Of a DNA stretch of 64,000 bases, positions 33,510 through 41,899 are shown piece by piece. Source of the stretch: UBA5109 sp964606735. Its GTDB lineage: Bacteria > Pseudomonadota > Gammaproteobacteria > Pseudomonadales > Pseudohongiellaceae. The stretch spans positions 62,001 to 126,000 of the forward strand of contig CAZSHI010000003.1 in NCBI GenBank assembly GCA_964606735.1, in the 5' to 3' direction. Both the position numbers and the translations under genes were made by a program. The notes under the pieces were generated by a model that did not search any database, was not told where the DNA came from, and worked only from the letters and a program-made list of their open reading frames with translations. Position 1 is the first letter of the stretch; every line of letters begins with the position of its first letter.

Positions 33510-34979
33510 TTAATCCATTCCCATTGGAATCGACAGATCCGGCACCGGTCCGGTGAAACCCTCGGGACCAACCCAGAGCTGCCCCATCATGCCAACCCGG
33601 GCATGATCCAGAATGTGGCAATGGTACATCCACATACCAGGACGTCCTTCAAAGTACACGGCAATTTTCACCGTTCCTCCATCAGGTACATCGACGGTAT
33701 CTTTCCACTCGGGCACCCGGTTTTCATCCAGCACCTGGAAGAAATAGCCATGCAGGTGGAAAGGATGGTTGAAACCTGAATTGTTAATCAGGGTCCAGAC
33801 GTGCGTTTCACCTACGCGCGCCACCAACGGCTCCATATTCCAGTAAGGAATGCCGTTAAAGCCCATGATCACGTTACGGATGCCATCGCCCATCCCAATA
33901 GTCATTTCCAGTTCTTTTTCAATGACCTCACCACTGAGATCAATCGGCTCAATCGTCCGCAGGTTTTCTGGAATTGCCATCGGTTCAACTGCTGGCAGAT
34001 CAACTGTCTCGACATACATCAGGTCTTCCGGTCGGCGCTCGGTACCAAAACCACGATTGACACTGCCCAGCCGCATGAGGGCTGTACCCGGATCATTGAT
34101 CGGAGTAAACACGAAGTCGCCACGCTCAGCCGGCGTCAGGATAAATCGCGGCGCGCTTTCCGAGCGACCGGCCAGACCGTTATCGCCACCAATACGCGTC
34201 ATGATATGCCCCCGCAGACCGATCGGCACATAACGGGTTCGCGAAGCATTGATGATGCGCCAGCGCTGTTGTTTGCCCTTGCGCACCTTGAGTGTCGGCA
34301 TGACCTTGCCATTGACCAGGATGGTGGTGCCTTCACGACCAAAGAGATCACCAAAATCACCGCCATTATTGGGCGGTAAAAAGACACCTGCTTCATCGAG
34401 GCTCATGTCGGAGATAACCATGATCAGATCATCGCCAAATTCCTCCGGATCATTGGGGTCTTCAACAACGATGGGGCCATACATGCCCCAACCCACCTGG
34501 GCTGCAGAATTCACATGCGGGTGATACCAATAAGTACCGGCATCATCGACGACGAATTCATAGCGGAATTCTCCATCGACAGGAACCGGCGGCTGGGTCA
34601 CACCGGGCACCCCGTCCATCTGGTTCGGCACACGCAAACCGTGCCAGTGAATGGTGGTCGACTCCGGCAGGGAATTTTTGAAATGCACGATAACGGTGTC
34701 GCCGACCTTGGCCTTGATCAGGGGCCCAGGCAGGGTGCCCCCATAGGTCCATACCGGGGTGATAATGCCATCCAGTACTTCAATATTGGCAATCTGTGCC
34801 TCAAGTTCAATTTCCAGGATATTCGGATCAGGGTTCAAGTCTTCCGGAATGGTCAGAGCCAGTTCATCGGCCCAGCCTTCCGGCTGTTCCACATCCATGG
34901 CCGTCAAGGTAGTTTGCGCCTGTATCTGCAAGACTGGCAGGAACGCCAGCAATGCTAAATTTTTAACCCATGTATTCAT
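33510..34979 (-). CDS. Secreted multicopper oxidase, laccase-like
   Basis: A 489-residue three-cupredoxin enzyme. The signal peptide is NLALLAFLPVLQIQAQ, without twin arginines. All four copper motifs are present in order: HWHGLRVP (about 110), YWYHPHVNSAA (about 150), HPFHLHGYFF (about 405) and MYHCHILDHARVGMM (about 452). The last supplies the T1 Cys and an axial Met. It would oxidise metal ions or phenolics and reduce O2 to water in the periplasm; the true substrate is unknown. GAGGGAG precedes the ATG. A 17-base perfect palindrome lies 38 bases upstream and may be an operator. The lack of a Tat motif means apoprotein export through Sec is expected. Confidence 0.92.
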   Translation of the reverse strand: MNTWVKNLALLAFLPVLQIQAQTTLTAMDVEQPEGWADELALTIPEDLNPDPNILEIELEAQIANIEVLDGIITPVWTYGGTLPGPLIKAKVGDTVIVHFKNSLPESTTIHWHGLRVPNQMDGVPGVTQPPVPVDGEFRYEFVVDDAGTYWYHPHVNSAAQVGWGMYGPIVVEDPNDPEEFGDDLIMVISDMSLDEAGVFLPPNNGGDFGDLFGREGTTILVNGKVMPTLKVRKGKQQRWRIINASRTRYVPIGLRGHIMTRIGGDNGLAGRSESAPRFILTPAERGDFVFTPINDPGTALMRLGSVNRGFGTERRPEDLMYVETVDLPAVEPMAIPENLRTIEPIDLSGEVIEKELEMTIGMGDGIRNVIMGFNGIPYWNMEPLVARVGETHVWTLINNSGFNHPFHLHGYFFQVLDENRVPEWKDTVDVPDGGTVKIAVYFEGRPGMWMYHCHILDHARVGMMGQLWVGPEGFTGPVPDLSIPMGMD

Positions 34980-35016
34980 GTCACTCCCTCTGTTTATGGC
35001 CTCAGGCTATCATAAA

Positions 35017-35033
35017 ATGTATTTCAAATACAT
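35017..35033. promoter_or_regulatory. Perfect 17-base palindrome upstream of copper oxidase
   Basis: ATGTATT-TCA-AATACAT is a perfect 7-bp inverted repeat with a 3-base centre. It lies 38 bases before the oxidase start and about 100 bases before the divergent AraC-family gene. It could be an operator for either, but no consensus I know matches it exactly. Confidence 0.4.
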
Positions 35034-35136
35034 GATTAATCCCCAGCCTGTATCCTACCCTGCCGCTTTTAACCCTACCTTGAGATACAGCAAGAATTGT
35101 CAGGTAATTCGGCAACGATAATGGCAAGATAATCCC

Positions 35137-36012
35137 ATGACTGATTCTAACAAGCCAAAGCCCGGTCAAGCCAGATACGCACAGCGCATGCAGGCTGTGC
35201 TGGATTTTATCGACAGCCACCTTGAACAGGGTCTGAATCTTGCTGTCGTGGCTGCCCGGGCGCATTTCTCACCCTTCCATTTTCACCGCCAGTTCCGCAC
35301 TTTCACCGGTATGCCGCTCATGCGACTTATCCAACTTTTGCGTCTGAAACAGGCCTCTAGGCAACTGGCCTTATCCCCTGAAAAAAGTATTGCTGAAGTT
35401 GCGCTTGATTGGGGTTTTGATAGCCCTGAATCCTTCAGCCGCAGCTTTAAAAACCACTTAAAGGTGAGCCCCAGCGCCTTCCGAAAGGAGCCAGACTGGC
35501 AACACTGGAAACAACTGTTTAGCCTTCCCACCCTGACATGGAGTAAGCCTATGGACGTGAAAATTGTCGATTTTCCGGAAACCAGGATTGCTGCACTGGA
35601 GCATCATGGCCCCGAGCACCAGATATACACCAGTGTAAAAAAATTTATTGAATGGCGTCAGGCTAATGGCATCAGCCCTGAAAAAGGGGCAAGCTTTGGC
35701 CTGCATTACAGCGATCCGGCCAGCACCCTGCCGGAAGACTATCATCAGGATATTGCGGTTTCAGTTGAAGTACCCATAGCAGAAAATCCGCAGGGTGTTG
35801 TCAACAAAGTGATCCCAGCCGGCCGCTGTGCCATGCTGCGGCATTTTGGCTCCAGGGAACATATTCCCGCTGGCGACTATTTGTACCGCGAATGGCTACC
35901 CCAAAGTGGGGAGGAACTGCGCGATTTTCCCTTTTTCTTTCATTACGTCAATGTGGGCCCTGATCTTAAAGATTCTGAAATGATCACTGACTTATATTTG
36001 CCTATCAAATAA
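35137..36012 (+). CDS. AraC-family regulator with GyrI-like effector domain
   Basis: A 291-residue transcription regulator. The N-terminal HTH pair (about 10-115) reads GLNLAVVAARAHFSPFHFHR and SIAEVALDWGFDSPESFSRS, followed by FKNHLKVSPSAFRK, the classic AraC second helix region. The C-terminal domain (about 135-291) is GyrI/SbmC-like, a small-molecule-binding fold also found in multidrug regulators: VDFPETRIAALEHHGPEHQI, HQDIAVSVEVP and DLYLPIK. Such regulators bind hydrophobic cations or drugs and often control efflux or detoxification genes (family knowledge). A separate GyrI-like protein gene follows by about 60 bases. The divergent oxidase could be a target, but this is inference. Confidence 0.9.
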   Translation: MTDSNKPKPGQARYAQRMQAVLDFIDSHLEQGLNLAVVAARAHFSPFHFHRQFRTFTGMPLMRLIQLLRLKQASRQLALSPEKSIAEVALDWGFDSPESFSRSFKNHLKVSPSAFRKEPDWQHWKQLFSLPTLTWSKPMDVKIVDFPETRIAALEHHGPEHQIYTSVKKFIEWRQANGISPEKGASFGLHYSDPASTLPEDYHQDIAVSVEVPIAENPQGVVNKVIPAGRCAMLRHFGSREHIPAGDYLYREWLPQSGEELRDFPFFFHYVNVGPDLKDSEMITDLYLPIK

Positions 36013-36071
36013 ACTTAAGGCTGAAATACCTGTTTTAGTCGAAATAGCCTGTCAAACAAGCCGGACCTTTT

Positions 36072-36554
36072 ATGAACGCAAGTGAGGTTGAAATTGTTGA
36101 ATTCCCGGAAACCCGGGTGGCAGCTCTACGCCATTTCGGCCCCAGATACCGGCTACATGAAACCCTGCAACGCTTTATCGAATGGCGTATCGAAAACAGT
36201 ATCGGCCCCAAACAGGGCCGCACCTTTGCCCTGCACTATACCGACCCGCAGAAAAAAAATGACCCGAATTTTTGTATGGACATCAGTGTTTCAGTGCCGG
36301 AGCCGGTCAAGGAAAACCACTGGGGCGTGCGCACCATGACCCTGCCAGCCGGCTTGTGTGCAAAAATCTCACACAAAGGGCAACGCGATGACATTCCCGA
36401 AGCCACTTATCTGGCGAAGGACTGGTTACCCGACAGCGGGTACCTGCTTCGCACGAATTGCCCGTTTATCTTCCATTACCTCAATATCGGGCCCCTGGAA
36501 GCTGGTCAGCCACTGCTGACTGACCTTTACCTGCCTATCAGGAAACCCGACTAA
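36072..36554 (+). CDS. Stand-alone GyrI-like (SbmC) protein
   Basis: A 160-residue cytosolic protein homologous to the C-terminal domain of the preceding regulator. Shared blocks include VEIVEFPETRVAALRHFGP, FALHYTDPQKKN, DISVSVPEPVKEN, LAKDWLPDSGY and DLYLPIRKPD. Lone GyrI proteins sequester toxic ligands or affect DNA gyrase (E. coli SbmC); some hydrolyse cyclopropanoid toxins. The close resemblance to its neighbour suggests intragenic duplication followed by splitting of binding and regulation functions. GGACC precedes the ATG. Function here is untested. Confidence 0.85.
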   Translation: MNASEVEIVEFPETRVAALRHFGPRYRLHETLQRFIEWRIENSIGPKQGRTFALHYTDPQKKNDPNFCMDISVSVPEPVKENHWGVRTMTLPAGLCAKISHKGQRDDIPEATYLAKDWLPDSGYLLRTNCPFIFHYLNIGPLEAGQPLLTDLYLPIRKPD

Positions 36555-36571
36555 AGAAAGGCCTATTCCAA

Positions 36572-37834
36572 TCACACTCTGATTGTGGGCGTTTCGCGAA
36601 AACCAGGTTTGGCCATTAAAAACTGTGCCGTGTGAATCACCCGCTCACGGAAACCGCCTTCACAAAAACACAGGTAGTACTCCCACATGCGGATGAAGTT
36701 ATCGTCAGCACCAAGTTGCCTGACTTTTTCCAGTTGCGTCATAAAGCGCTGACGCCAGTGCATTAGCGTCGTGGCATAATCCCGAGTGATGTCTTCCAGG
36801 CCAATTAATTGCATATCAGTATCTTCAGAAAGATGCTGGGCAATAATGGCATTACTTGGAAGTTGTCCTCCCGGAAAGATATAGCGTTTTATGAAATCAA
36901 TGGAATTAACCGAAGACTGATAGCGCTGATCACTGATGGTAATCGCCTGTATCAGCATCAAGCCGTCATTTTTCAGCAAGGCATTACACTTGCTGAAATA
37001 CTGCTGGTAATAACGGCTACCAACAGCTTCGATCATCTCCACGGAAACAAGTTTGTCGTACTGGCCTTCAATTTCCCTGTAGTCTTTCAGCAATAAAGTG
37101 ACTCTATCTGAAAGACCTTCACGCTCTACCCATGCACGGGCATATTCATACTGTTCCTGTGAAAGGGTTGTCGTCGTCACCCGGCAGCCATGGTTTTTGG
37201 CTGCATAAATGGCCAGGCCTCCCCAACCAGTACCAATTTCCAGTAAATGATCATCTTGCTCAAGTTGCAAGCGCTCACAGATATGTTGAAACTTCTGCAA
37301 GGAAGCCTGGTGAAGACTTTGACCCTCATCCTGAAAGATAGCGGCTGAATAGGCCATGGTTTCATCCAGAAACAGTTTGAAAAAGTCATTGCTGAGATCG
37401 TAATGCGCCGCAATATTTTTTCGAGCCTGCTTGAGCGTATTGTTTCTGGACCAGTGTAAAAACCAACCGATAGCGGAGCGCCACCAGCCCTGCATTCCGT
37501 TGATGTTATCAAGTTCCTGCATATTTCTGACAAACAGTTGAATCACATTCAGGAGCTGTGGCGAATACCAGTAGCCCAGCATATAGGCTTCTCCCGCTCC
37601 GATATCCCCATTTTTAAACATCAGGGAATAAGCCCTGGAGTCCCTAACGATTACCCGGGCTACCATCGAATCTGCACGCGTGTCACCAAACACAGTTTCA
37701 TGGCCATCTTCTTCGATGAGCAGGCGCCCATGTTTAATATTTTGCAGGCTCGCATGCACTGCCTGACGCGCCAAACCTGCCAACAAGGGCATTGACCCAG
37801 CCTGTTTTGCCGGTGCTAAAGCTGAAACTCTCAA
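36572..37834 (-). CDS. cfa: Cyclopropane-fatty-acyl-phospholipid synthase
   Basis: A 420-residue SAM-dependent enzyme that cyclopropanates unsaturated phospholipid acyl chains. The N-terminal domain (about 1-135) contains GDIGAGEAYMLGYWYSP. The methyltransferase domain has NIAAHYDLSNDFFKLFLDE, MAYSAAIFQDEGQSLHQASL and the SAM motif LLEIGTGWGGLAIYAA, then TTTLSQEQYEYARAWVE, SVEMIEAVGSRYYQQYF and FIKRYIFPGGQLPS. The last gene of a five-gene operon: it overlaps the DUF1365 stop by four bases (ATGA). In the alphaproteobacterial RpoE-ChrR regulon, cfaA is a core target (established), which fits the promoter seen upstream of the operon. Confidence 0.95.
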   Translation of the reverse strand: MRVSALAPAKQAGSMPLLAGLARQAVHASLQNIKHGRLLIEEDGHETVFGDTRADSMVARVIVRDSRAYSLMFKNGDIGAGEAYMLGYWYSPQLLNVIQLFVRNMQELDNINGMQGWWRSAIGWFLHWSRNNTLKQARKNIAAHYDLSNDFFKLFLDETMAYSAAIFQDEGQSLHQASLQKFQHICERLQLEQDDHLLEIGTGWGGLAIYAAKNHGCRVTTTTLSQEQYEYARAWVEREGLSDRVTLLLKDYREIEGQYDKLVSVEMIEAVGSRYYQQYFSKCNALLKNDGLMLIQAITISDQRYQSSVNSIDFIKRYIFPGGQLPSNAIIAQHLSEDTDMQLIGLEDITRDYATTLMHWRQRFMTQLEKVRQLGADDNFIRMWEYYLCFCEGGFRERVIHTAQFLMAKPGFRETPTIRV

Positions 37835-38619
37835 GGTTCTACTCCTTTTAATTTATCAGGTGTTTTACGTTTGGATTTGGGATGGGGGAAGAAAGGGACT
37901 TTTTTCATCCACAACTTTAATGCCTGCCAGTAAATTGCTCCCACAACTTTCAGCGTCATCAGGGGATAACGCCATAAAATAGTCCGCATGGCATGAGCAC
38001 TGGGTTCAAGATAGTGAAGATGAAGACCGGCAAAAAACTGCTTTTCCTCATCAATAAAGGATGAAAGGTATATCTTGAGTTGCTCGCCAGGCTTGTCGCA
38101 ACTCCACTGATATCGCATATTCATGGGCATGAAAGGAGACACATGGTGTTGCTTGCTGAAACTTTTATTTAGCAGCTTGTCATCTGTTACCGGTATCACA
38201 TAGGCATGCCGTTCTGACCAGGGTGTATTGGTCACCTCAGCCAAAATAAACTGCAACTGGTCTTCCTCGTCATAACAGTAATAACAGGATATGGGGTTAT
38301 TGATATAACCGAAGTATCGGCAGTTGCACAGCAAACAGATTCTGCCTCGGGGTCGCTGCCCTGTTTGCGTTTCCACCGTTCTTCTTACCGCTTCGTCCAA
38401 CTCCAGCTCAGGGTCACCGTGAAAATCACTGCGTTGAAAACTGGCAAGGTTAAAACGATTTACCGACCATAGCCCCGAACGTGCAAACAGGCTGTCAATT
38501 TCACTGAGATCAATGAACATCATGAAAACCCGATAGTGAAACTCATGTCGTACGGGCTGTAATCGACAGTGAGTGACTATCCCCTCATAGATTGCACTGT
38601 GTTTGATCGAATCAGACAT
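37831..38619 (-). CDS. DUF1365 family protein
   Basis: A 262-residue protein of the DUF1365 family. Typical blocks are AIYEGIVTHCRLQPVRHEFH, YRVFMMFIDLSEID, GRICLLCNCRYFGYINNPIS, CYYCYDEEDQLQFILAEVTN and TPWSERHAYVIP. The last 60 residues contain HLHYLEPSAHAMRTILWRYP and a basic tail. Its biochemical activity is unknown, but the family is regularly found between a FAD-dependent oxidoreductase and cfa, suggesting a part in making or modifying unusual membrane lipids such as furan fatty acids (the linkage is known; the role is inference). I chose the ATG at 38619, two bases after the upstream stop, over 38691 which would overlap. Confidence 0.88.
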   Translation of the reverse strand: MSDSIKHSAIYEGIVTHCRLQPVRHEFHYRVFMMFIDLSEIDSLFARSGLWSVNRFNLASFQRSDFHGDPELELDEAVRRTVETQTGQRPRGRICLLCNCRYFGYINNPISCYYCYDEEDQLQFILAEVTNTPWSERHAYVIPVTDDKLLNKSFSKQHHVSPFMPMNMRYQWSCDKPGEQLKIYLSSFIDEEKQFFAGLHLHYLEPSAHAMRTILWRYPLMTLKVVGAIYWQALKLWMKKVPFFPHPKSKRKTPDKLKGVEP

Positions 38620-38621
38620 CT

Positions 38622-39896
38622 TCAGGCCGCTCTGGAAACGTTTCGCATATCTTGCGAGTTGAGTTTCTCGGCAATTCGCTTTGCACTCCAAACGCCATCT
38701 TCATGAAAGCCATTTCGCCAATAGGCACCACAGAACCAGGTATTTCTTTTGCCATTGATCTGTTCCCAGCGCTGCTGCGCATTGATGCCTTTAGTGGTAA
38801 ACACGGGGTGATCATAGTGATAAATGCCGATTATCTTGTCCGGATTAATCCGCGCGGTACTATTGAGGCTCACGCAGTAAGTCTGCTCGGAAACAATTCC
38901 CTGCAAAATGTTCATGTTATAGCTCAGGCGTGGTATTTCATTATCCTCACCCAATTGAACATTCCAGCTTGACCAGCAACGCCTGTTCTGTGGCAACAGG
39001 CTTGTATCGGTATGCAATACCACTTCATTTTTTGAATACGGAATCGCACTGAGTATTTCTGCTTCCAGTGGCCCGGGATCAGCCAGGCAAGCCAGCGCCT
39101 GATCACTGTGGCAGGCAAAAATGGCATGATCGAAAGTCTCTTCGCCAGAATCTGTCTTAAGAGTCACATAGGAACCAGTAATATTTCTATCGACCGATAA
39201 GACCGGTGTATTCAAACGGATATTATCCTTATATTTTTCTGTCAGGGGCTTGATGTAGGCTTGAGAGCCGCCTTGTATAACCTTCCACTGTGGACGCTCA
39301 CGAATATTCAACAACCCATGATTGCGGAAAAAGCGGACAAAAAACTCCAATGGCATTTTAAGCATGTCGCTTTGTCGACAGGACCAGATAGCCGCCCCCA
39401 TTGGCACGATGTAGTAGTCAATAAAACGTTTAGAATAATTGAAGGCTTTCAAATATGCACCCAGAGTCATTAAAGATACTGATTGAGAAGTCTGAATATC
39501 TTTTTCTACACCGCGGTTAAAACGCAGAATATCCCGCAGCATCCTCATATGGGCTGCGGACAATATATTTTTACGTTGAGCGAACAGAGTATTCAGATTT
39601 GTCCCGGCATATTCCAGGCCGCTAAGCGTGTCACTCACGCTAAAACTCATTTCTGTGTTCTGACTGGTCACCTTGAGTTCATTCAACAACTCTATAAAGT
39701 TAGGGTAGGTCCAGTCATTGAAGACGATAAAGCCTGTATCGACAGCCAGTTTCCTTCCCTTGTCCTCTAGGTTAATCGTGGCGGTATGACCACCGAGTCT
39801 GGGGCCTGCTTCAAACAGCGTGACCTGGTGTTTATTTGCCAGATAGTAGGCAGCAGCCATGCCCGATATGCCACTACCGATAATTGCAATTTTCAT
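38622..39896 (-). CDS. FAD-dependent amine-oxidase-like oxidoreductase
   Basis: A 424-residue flavoprotein. The N-terminal dinucleotide motif is IAIIGSGISGMAAAYYLA, followed by LFEAGPRLGGHTATINL (the GG motif) and VDTGFIVFNDWTYPNF. The middle contains FFVRFFRNHGLLNIRERPQW and VIQGGSQAYIKPLTEKY; the C-terminal FAD segment is NTWFCGAYWRNGFHEDG. It belongs to a FAD/NAD-binding group that is syntenic with DUF1365 and cfa; a role in oxidising or dehydrogenating acyl chains has been suggested, but is not shown here. It overlaps the SDR stop by four bases and is followed by DUF1365 after two bases. Confidence 0.9.
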   Translation of the reverse strand: MKIAIIGSGISGMAAAYYLANKHQVTLFEAGPRLGGHTATINLEDKGRKLAVDTGFIVFNDWTYPNFIELLNELKVTSQNTEMSFSVSDTLSGLEYAGTNLNTLFAQRKNILSAAHMRMLRDILRFNRGVEKDIQTSQSVSLMTLGAYLKAFNYSKRFIDYYIVPMGAAIWSCRQSDMLKMPLEFFVRFFRNHGLLNIRERPQWKVIQGGSQAYIKPLTEKYKDNIRLNTPVLSVDRNITGSYVTLKTDSGEETFDHAIFACHSDQALACLADPGPLEAEILSAIPYSKNEVVLHTDTSLLPQNRRCWSSWNVQLGEDNEIPRLSYNMNILQGIVSEQTYCVSLNSTARINPDKIIGIYHYDHPVFTTKGINAQQRWEQINGKRNTWFCGAYWRNGFHEDGVWSAKRIAEKLNSQDMRNVSRAA

Positions 39897-40678
39897 GTAG
39901 CTGAATCTCCTGTGCGCCGCAGGCGGGGTATTATGGCGCGGTACCAGAGGCCCTGCAGCCGTGAAAAAACCTTGAGAACAATATGTAGACGCCAGGGAAA
40001 ATTTATCCTGAAAGGCCTTTTTTCAATGTTTTTCAGGATTGCGTTCGCGGCTACATCAACTGTCTGAATAAAAGGCATCGGGAAATCATTGCTGGCAGTC
40101 ATCGGCGTCTCCACAAAACCCAAATAAACCGCAATCACATCAATTTCTTGGCCAATATCGGCCCGAAGTGAATCCAGGAAATAGGCCATGGCCGCTTTTG
40201 AAGCGCCATAGGCTTCAGCTCTGGGAAAGCCAAGATAGGAACTCATGGAACACAGGCCTGCGATGAAGGGTTTGCCGCCCGTTCGACCCATGGCCCGCTT
40301 TAATAAGGGGTAGGCAGCTGCACAACTATTAACCGTACCCTGAAAATTAACTGCCATGTGGCGCCCAAACGAAGGCAGATTAAAATCCGGCAAATCAATA
40401 TATTCGCAGTGTCCGGCACATAAGATGATGCCATCCAGGTAGTCCAGTTCTGGCGCCTGTTTGTCAAACAGGCTCTGCATTGAATCACTATCGGACACAT
40501 CGCAGGCCAGGACCCGAATCTGCTCAGGATAGTTCAGCGCCAGAGCCTGAAGTGCCTCATGGTTGCGACTGCTGACAATCAGCTCATGCCCCTGCTTTGC
40601 CAATTTATCTACCAGCGCCTTGCCTATCCCCGAACTGGCACCCGTAATCCAATATCGTTTGCTGGAAACTGCTGGCAT
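39893..40678 (-). CDS. Short-chain dehydrogenase/reductase
   Basis: A 261-residue classical SDR. The cofactor motif is YWITGASSGIGKALVDKLAK, followed by LACDVSD, IILCAGH and the catalytic group: Ser in GLCSMSSYLGF and Y-x-x-x-K in AYGASKAAM. A C-terminal extension (about 225-261) is hydrophobic and basic (LHIVLKVFSRLQGLWYRAII), suggesting membrane association. It uses NAD(P)H on an unknown carbonyl or alcohol substrate. It is the second gene of the photo-oxidative operon, three bases after the NTF2-like gene and overlapping the flavoprotein gene. Confidence 0.9.
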   Translation of the reverse strand: MPAVSSKRYWITGASSGIGKALVDKLAKQGHELIVSSRNHEALQALALNYPEQIRVLACDVSDSDSMQSLFDKQAPELDYLDGIILCAGHCEYIDLPDFNLPSFGRHMAVNFQGTVNSCAAAYPLLKRAMGRTGGKPFIAGLCSMSSYLGFPRAEAYGASKAAMAYFLDSLRADIGQEIDVIAVYLGFVETPMTASNDFPMPFIQTVDVAANAILKNIEKRPFRINFPWRLHIVLKVFSRLQGLWYRAIIPRLRRTGDSAT

Positions 40679-40681
40679 AAG

Positions 40682-41140
40682 CTAGCTACCCAGGCGCTGT
40701 TTAAGGAAACGGGTGGCAGCACCTAAAACAGGCACATGTTCATAGATAAGCGCCCCGAGGTCATAACAGTCCTCATGGTAAAACACCTTGTTGGTAAATT
40801 TCAAAAGGCTCAAGCCCCTGACCAGAACTGGTTTTCCGCTGTTGAGCCGTGGATGGATAAAGCTCATTTCCCAGCTCAGACAGGCGCTGTCCACGCCCTG
40901 CAGCTTGTCAATGTAGCGCATTTCATAGGCCTGCATATTGCTCGCAAGGCTCTTGAAATAGGCTTTCAGTGCAAGGCTGCCCTCAAGACGGTGGATCGGG
41001 TCAATAAACTCAACATCTCGGGTATACAAATCATCGATCTGCGGTATGCTATCCCGCGAAAAATTACTGTAGAAATCCATGATTCTGGGGATTATCTCCC
41101 CAGATGGATCCGGTAAAGGCATTTTGGCAACCTTGCTCAT
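40682..41140 (-). CDS. NTF2/SnoaL-like protein, first gene of the lipid operon
   Basis: A 152-residue protein with the cone-like NTF2/SnoaL fold, judged from MDFYSNFSRDSIPQIDDLYT, RDVEFIDPIHRLEGSLALKA and the closing strands. It may be an enzyme or ligand-binding subunit; no catalytic residues can be named. The ATG at 41140 has AAGAGG seven bases upstream and is better than 41158. A putative ECF11-type promoter (TAATCC and TACCAA, 18-base spacer) lies just upstream on the minus strand, so this is probably the first gene of a five-gene transcript (NTF2-like, SDR, flavoprotein, DUF1365, cfa). Confidence 0.82.
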   Translation of the reverse strand: MSKVAKMPLPDPSGEIIPRIMDFYSNFSRDSIPQIDDLYTRDVEFIDPIHRLEGSLALKAYFKSLASNMQAYEMRYIDKLQGVDSACLSWEMSFIHPRLNSGKPVLVRGLSLLKFTNKVFYHEDCYDLGALIYEHVPVLGAATRFLKQRLGS

Positions 41141-41167
41141 GTGAAAGACCTCTTGCATGTTTGCATA

Positions 41168-41197
41168 TTGGTACGCAGATGCATTAATTTTGGATTA
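41168..41197 (-). promoter_or_regulatory. ECF11-like promoter for the lipid operon
   Basis: On the minus strand TAATCC (complement of 41192-41197) and TACCAA (complement of 41168-41173) are separated by 18 bases. The -35 differs in one position from the RpoE-ChrR consensus TGATCC; the spacer is exact. It lies 28 bases before the first operon start codon. Confidence 0.5.
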
Positions 41198-41210
41198 CCC
41201 TAACTAAAAG

Positions 41211-41240
41211 TGATCCGCTTACTACTGCTTCACGTAATAG
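41211..41240 (+). promoter_or_regulatory. ECF11-like autoregulatory promoter for the sigma-chrR pair
   Basis: TGATCC (41211-41216) and TAATAG (41235-41240) are separated by 18 bases. The -35 matches exactly the TGATCC consensus known for singlet-oxygen ECF11 sigma factors, and -10 elements there begin with TA. The sigma ATG follows 28 bases later. Confidence 0.65.
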
Positions 41241-41268
41241 TCGATACATCATGTTTACGTGAAACCAG

Positions 41269-41895
41269 ATGAGCAGATACATGTCACAAGTTATGACTAA
41301 AACTGATCAGGAATCAAATCAATCTGCTCACTGGAATGATCTGGTACAGACTGTCGCACGAGACAGAGACCGCTCGGCTTTTCAGGCGCTGTTCACACAC
41401 TTTGCACCTTTGGTCAAAGCCTATGCATACAAGGTCTCGGATCTGGCCCAGGCAGAAGCACTGGCTGAAGAGCTGGTCCAGGAAACCATGATTAAAGTCT
41501 GGCTTAAAGCCGATACGTTTAATGCGGAAAAATCGGCTGCCGGAACCTGGATCTTCACCATCGCCAGAAATACCCGAATTGATCTGCTGCGGAAATATGC
41601 CCGACAGTGGGAGAACGATAAGGAGGAGTTTGATGAAAGCAAACTCAGTGCAGATGATATCTGGATGCATCAGCAAAATGATGTACTGGAAAATGTCAGC
41701 GAGCAGCAGCAACAGGAAAAACTCCTGGCATCCTTCAAGGTTCTTTCTGAAGACCAGGCCTCAATCGTGAGGGCCATTTTTATTGAAGGCAAGTCTCACA
41801 CTGAAGCAGCTGCCACTTTCGGACTGCCGCTTGGAACTGTGAAATCCCGGGTCAGGCTTGCACTACAAAAACTTAAGCTCAATATTGATGTTTAA
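41269..41895 (+). CDS. ECF11-type sigma factor (singlet-oxygen RpoE)
   Basis: A 208-residue ECF sigma factor. Region 2 (about 35-105) shows SAFQALFTHFAPLVKAYAYK and ELVQETMIKVWLKADTFNAE, then GTWIFTIARNTRIDLLRKYA. Region 4 (about 145-205) reads LSEDQASIVRAIFIEGKSHT and EAAATFGLPLGTVKSRVRLA. The linked ChrR-type anti-sigma gene follows by four bases. In Rhodobacter, the homologous pair activates genes against singlet oxygen, including its own operon, cfaA and phrA (established). Here the same gene set surrounds it and ECF11-like promoters precede both divergent operons. Three in-frame ATGs (41269, 41281, 41293) are possible; none has a strong ribosome-binding site. Confidence 0.92.
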   Translation: MSRYMSQVMTKTDQESNQSAHWNDLVQTVARDRDRSAFQALFTHFAPLVKAYAYKVSDLAQAEALAEELVQETMIKVWLKADTFNAEKSAAGTWIFTIARNTRIDLLRKYARQWENDKEEFDESKLSADDIWMHQQNDVLENVSEQQQQEKLLASFKVLSEDQASIVRAIFIEGKSHTEAAATFGLPLGTVKSRVRLALQKLKLNIDV

Positions 41896-41899
41896 ATAA

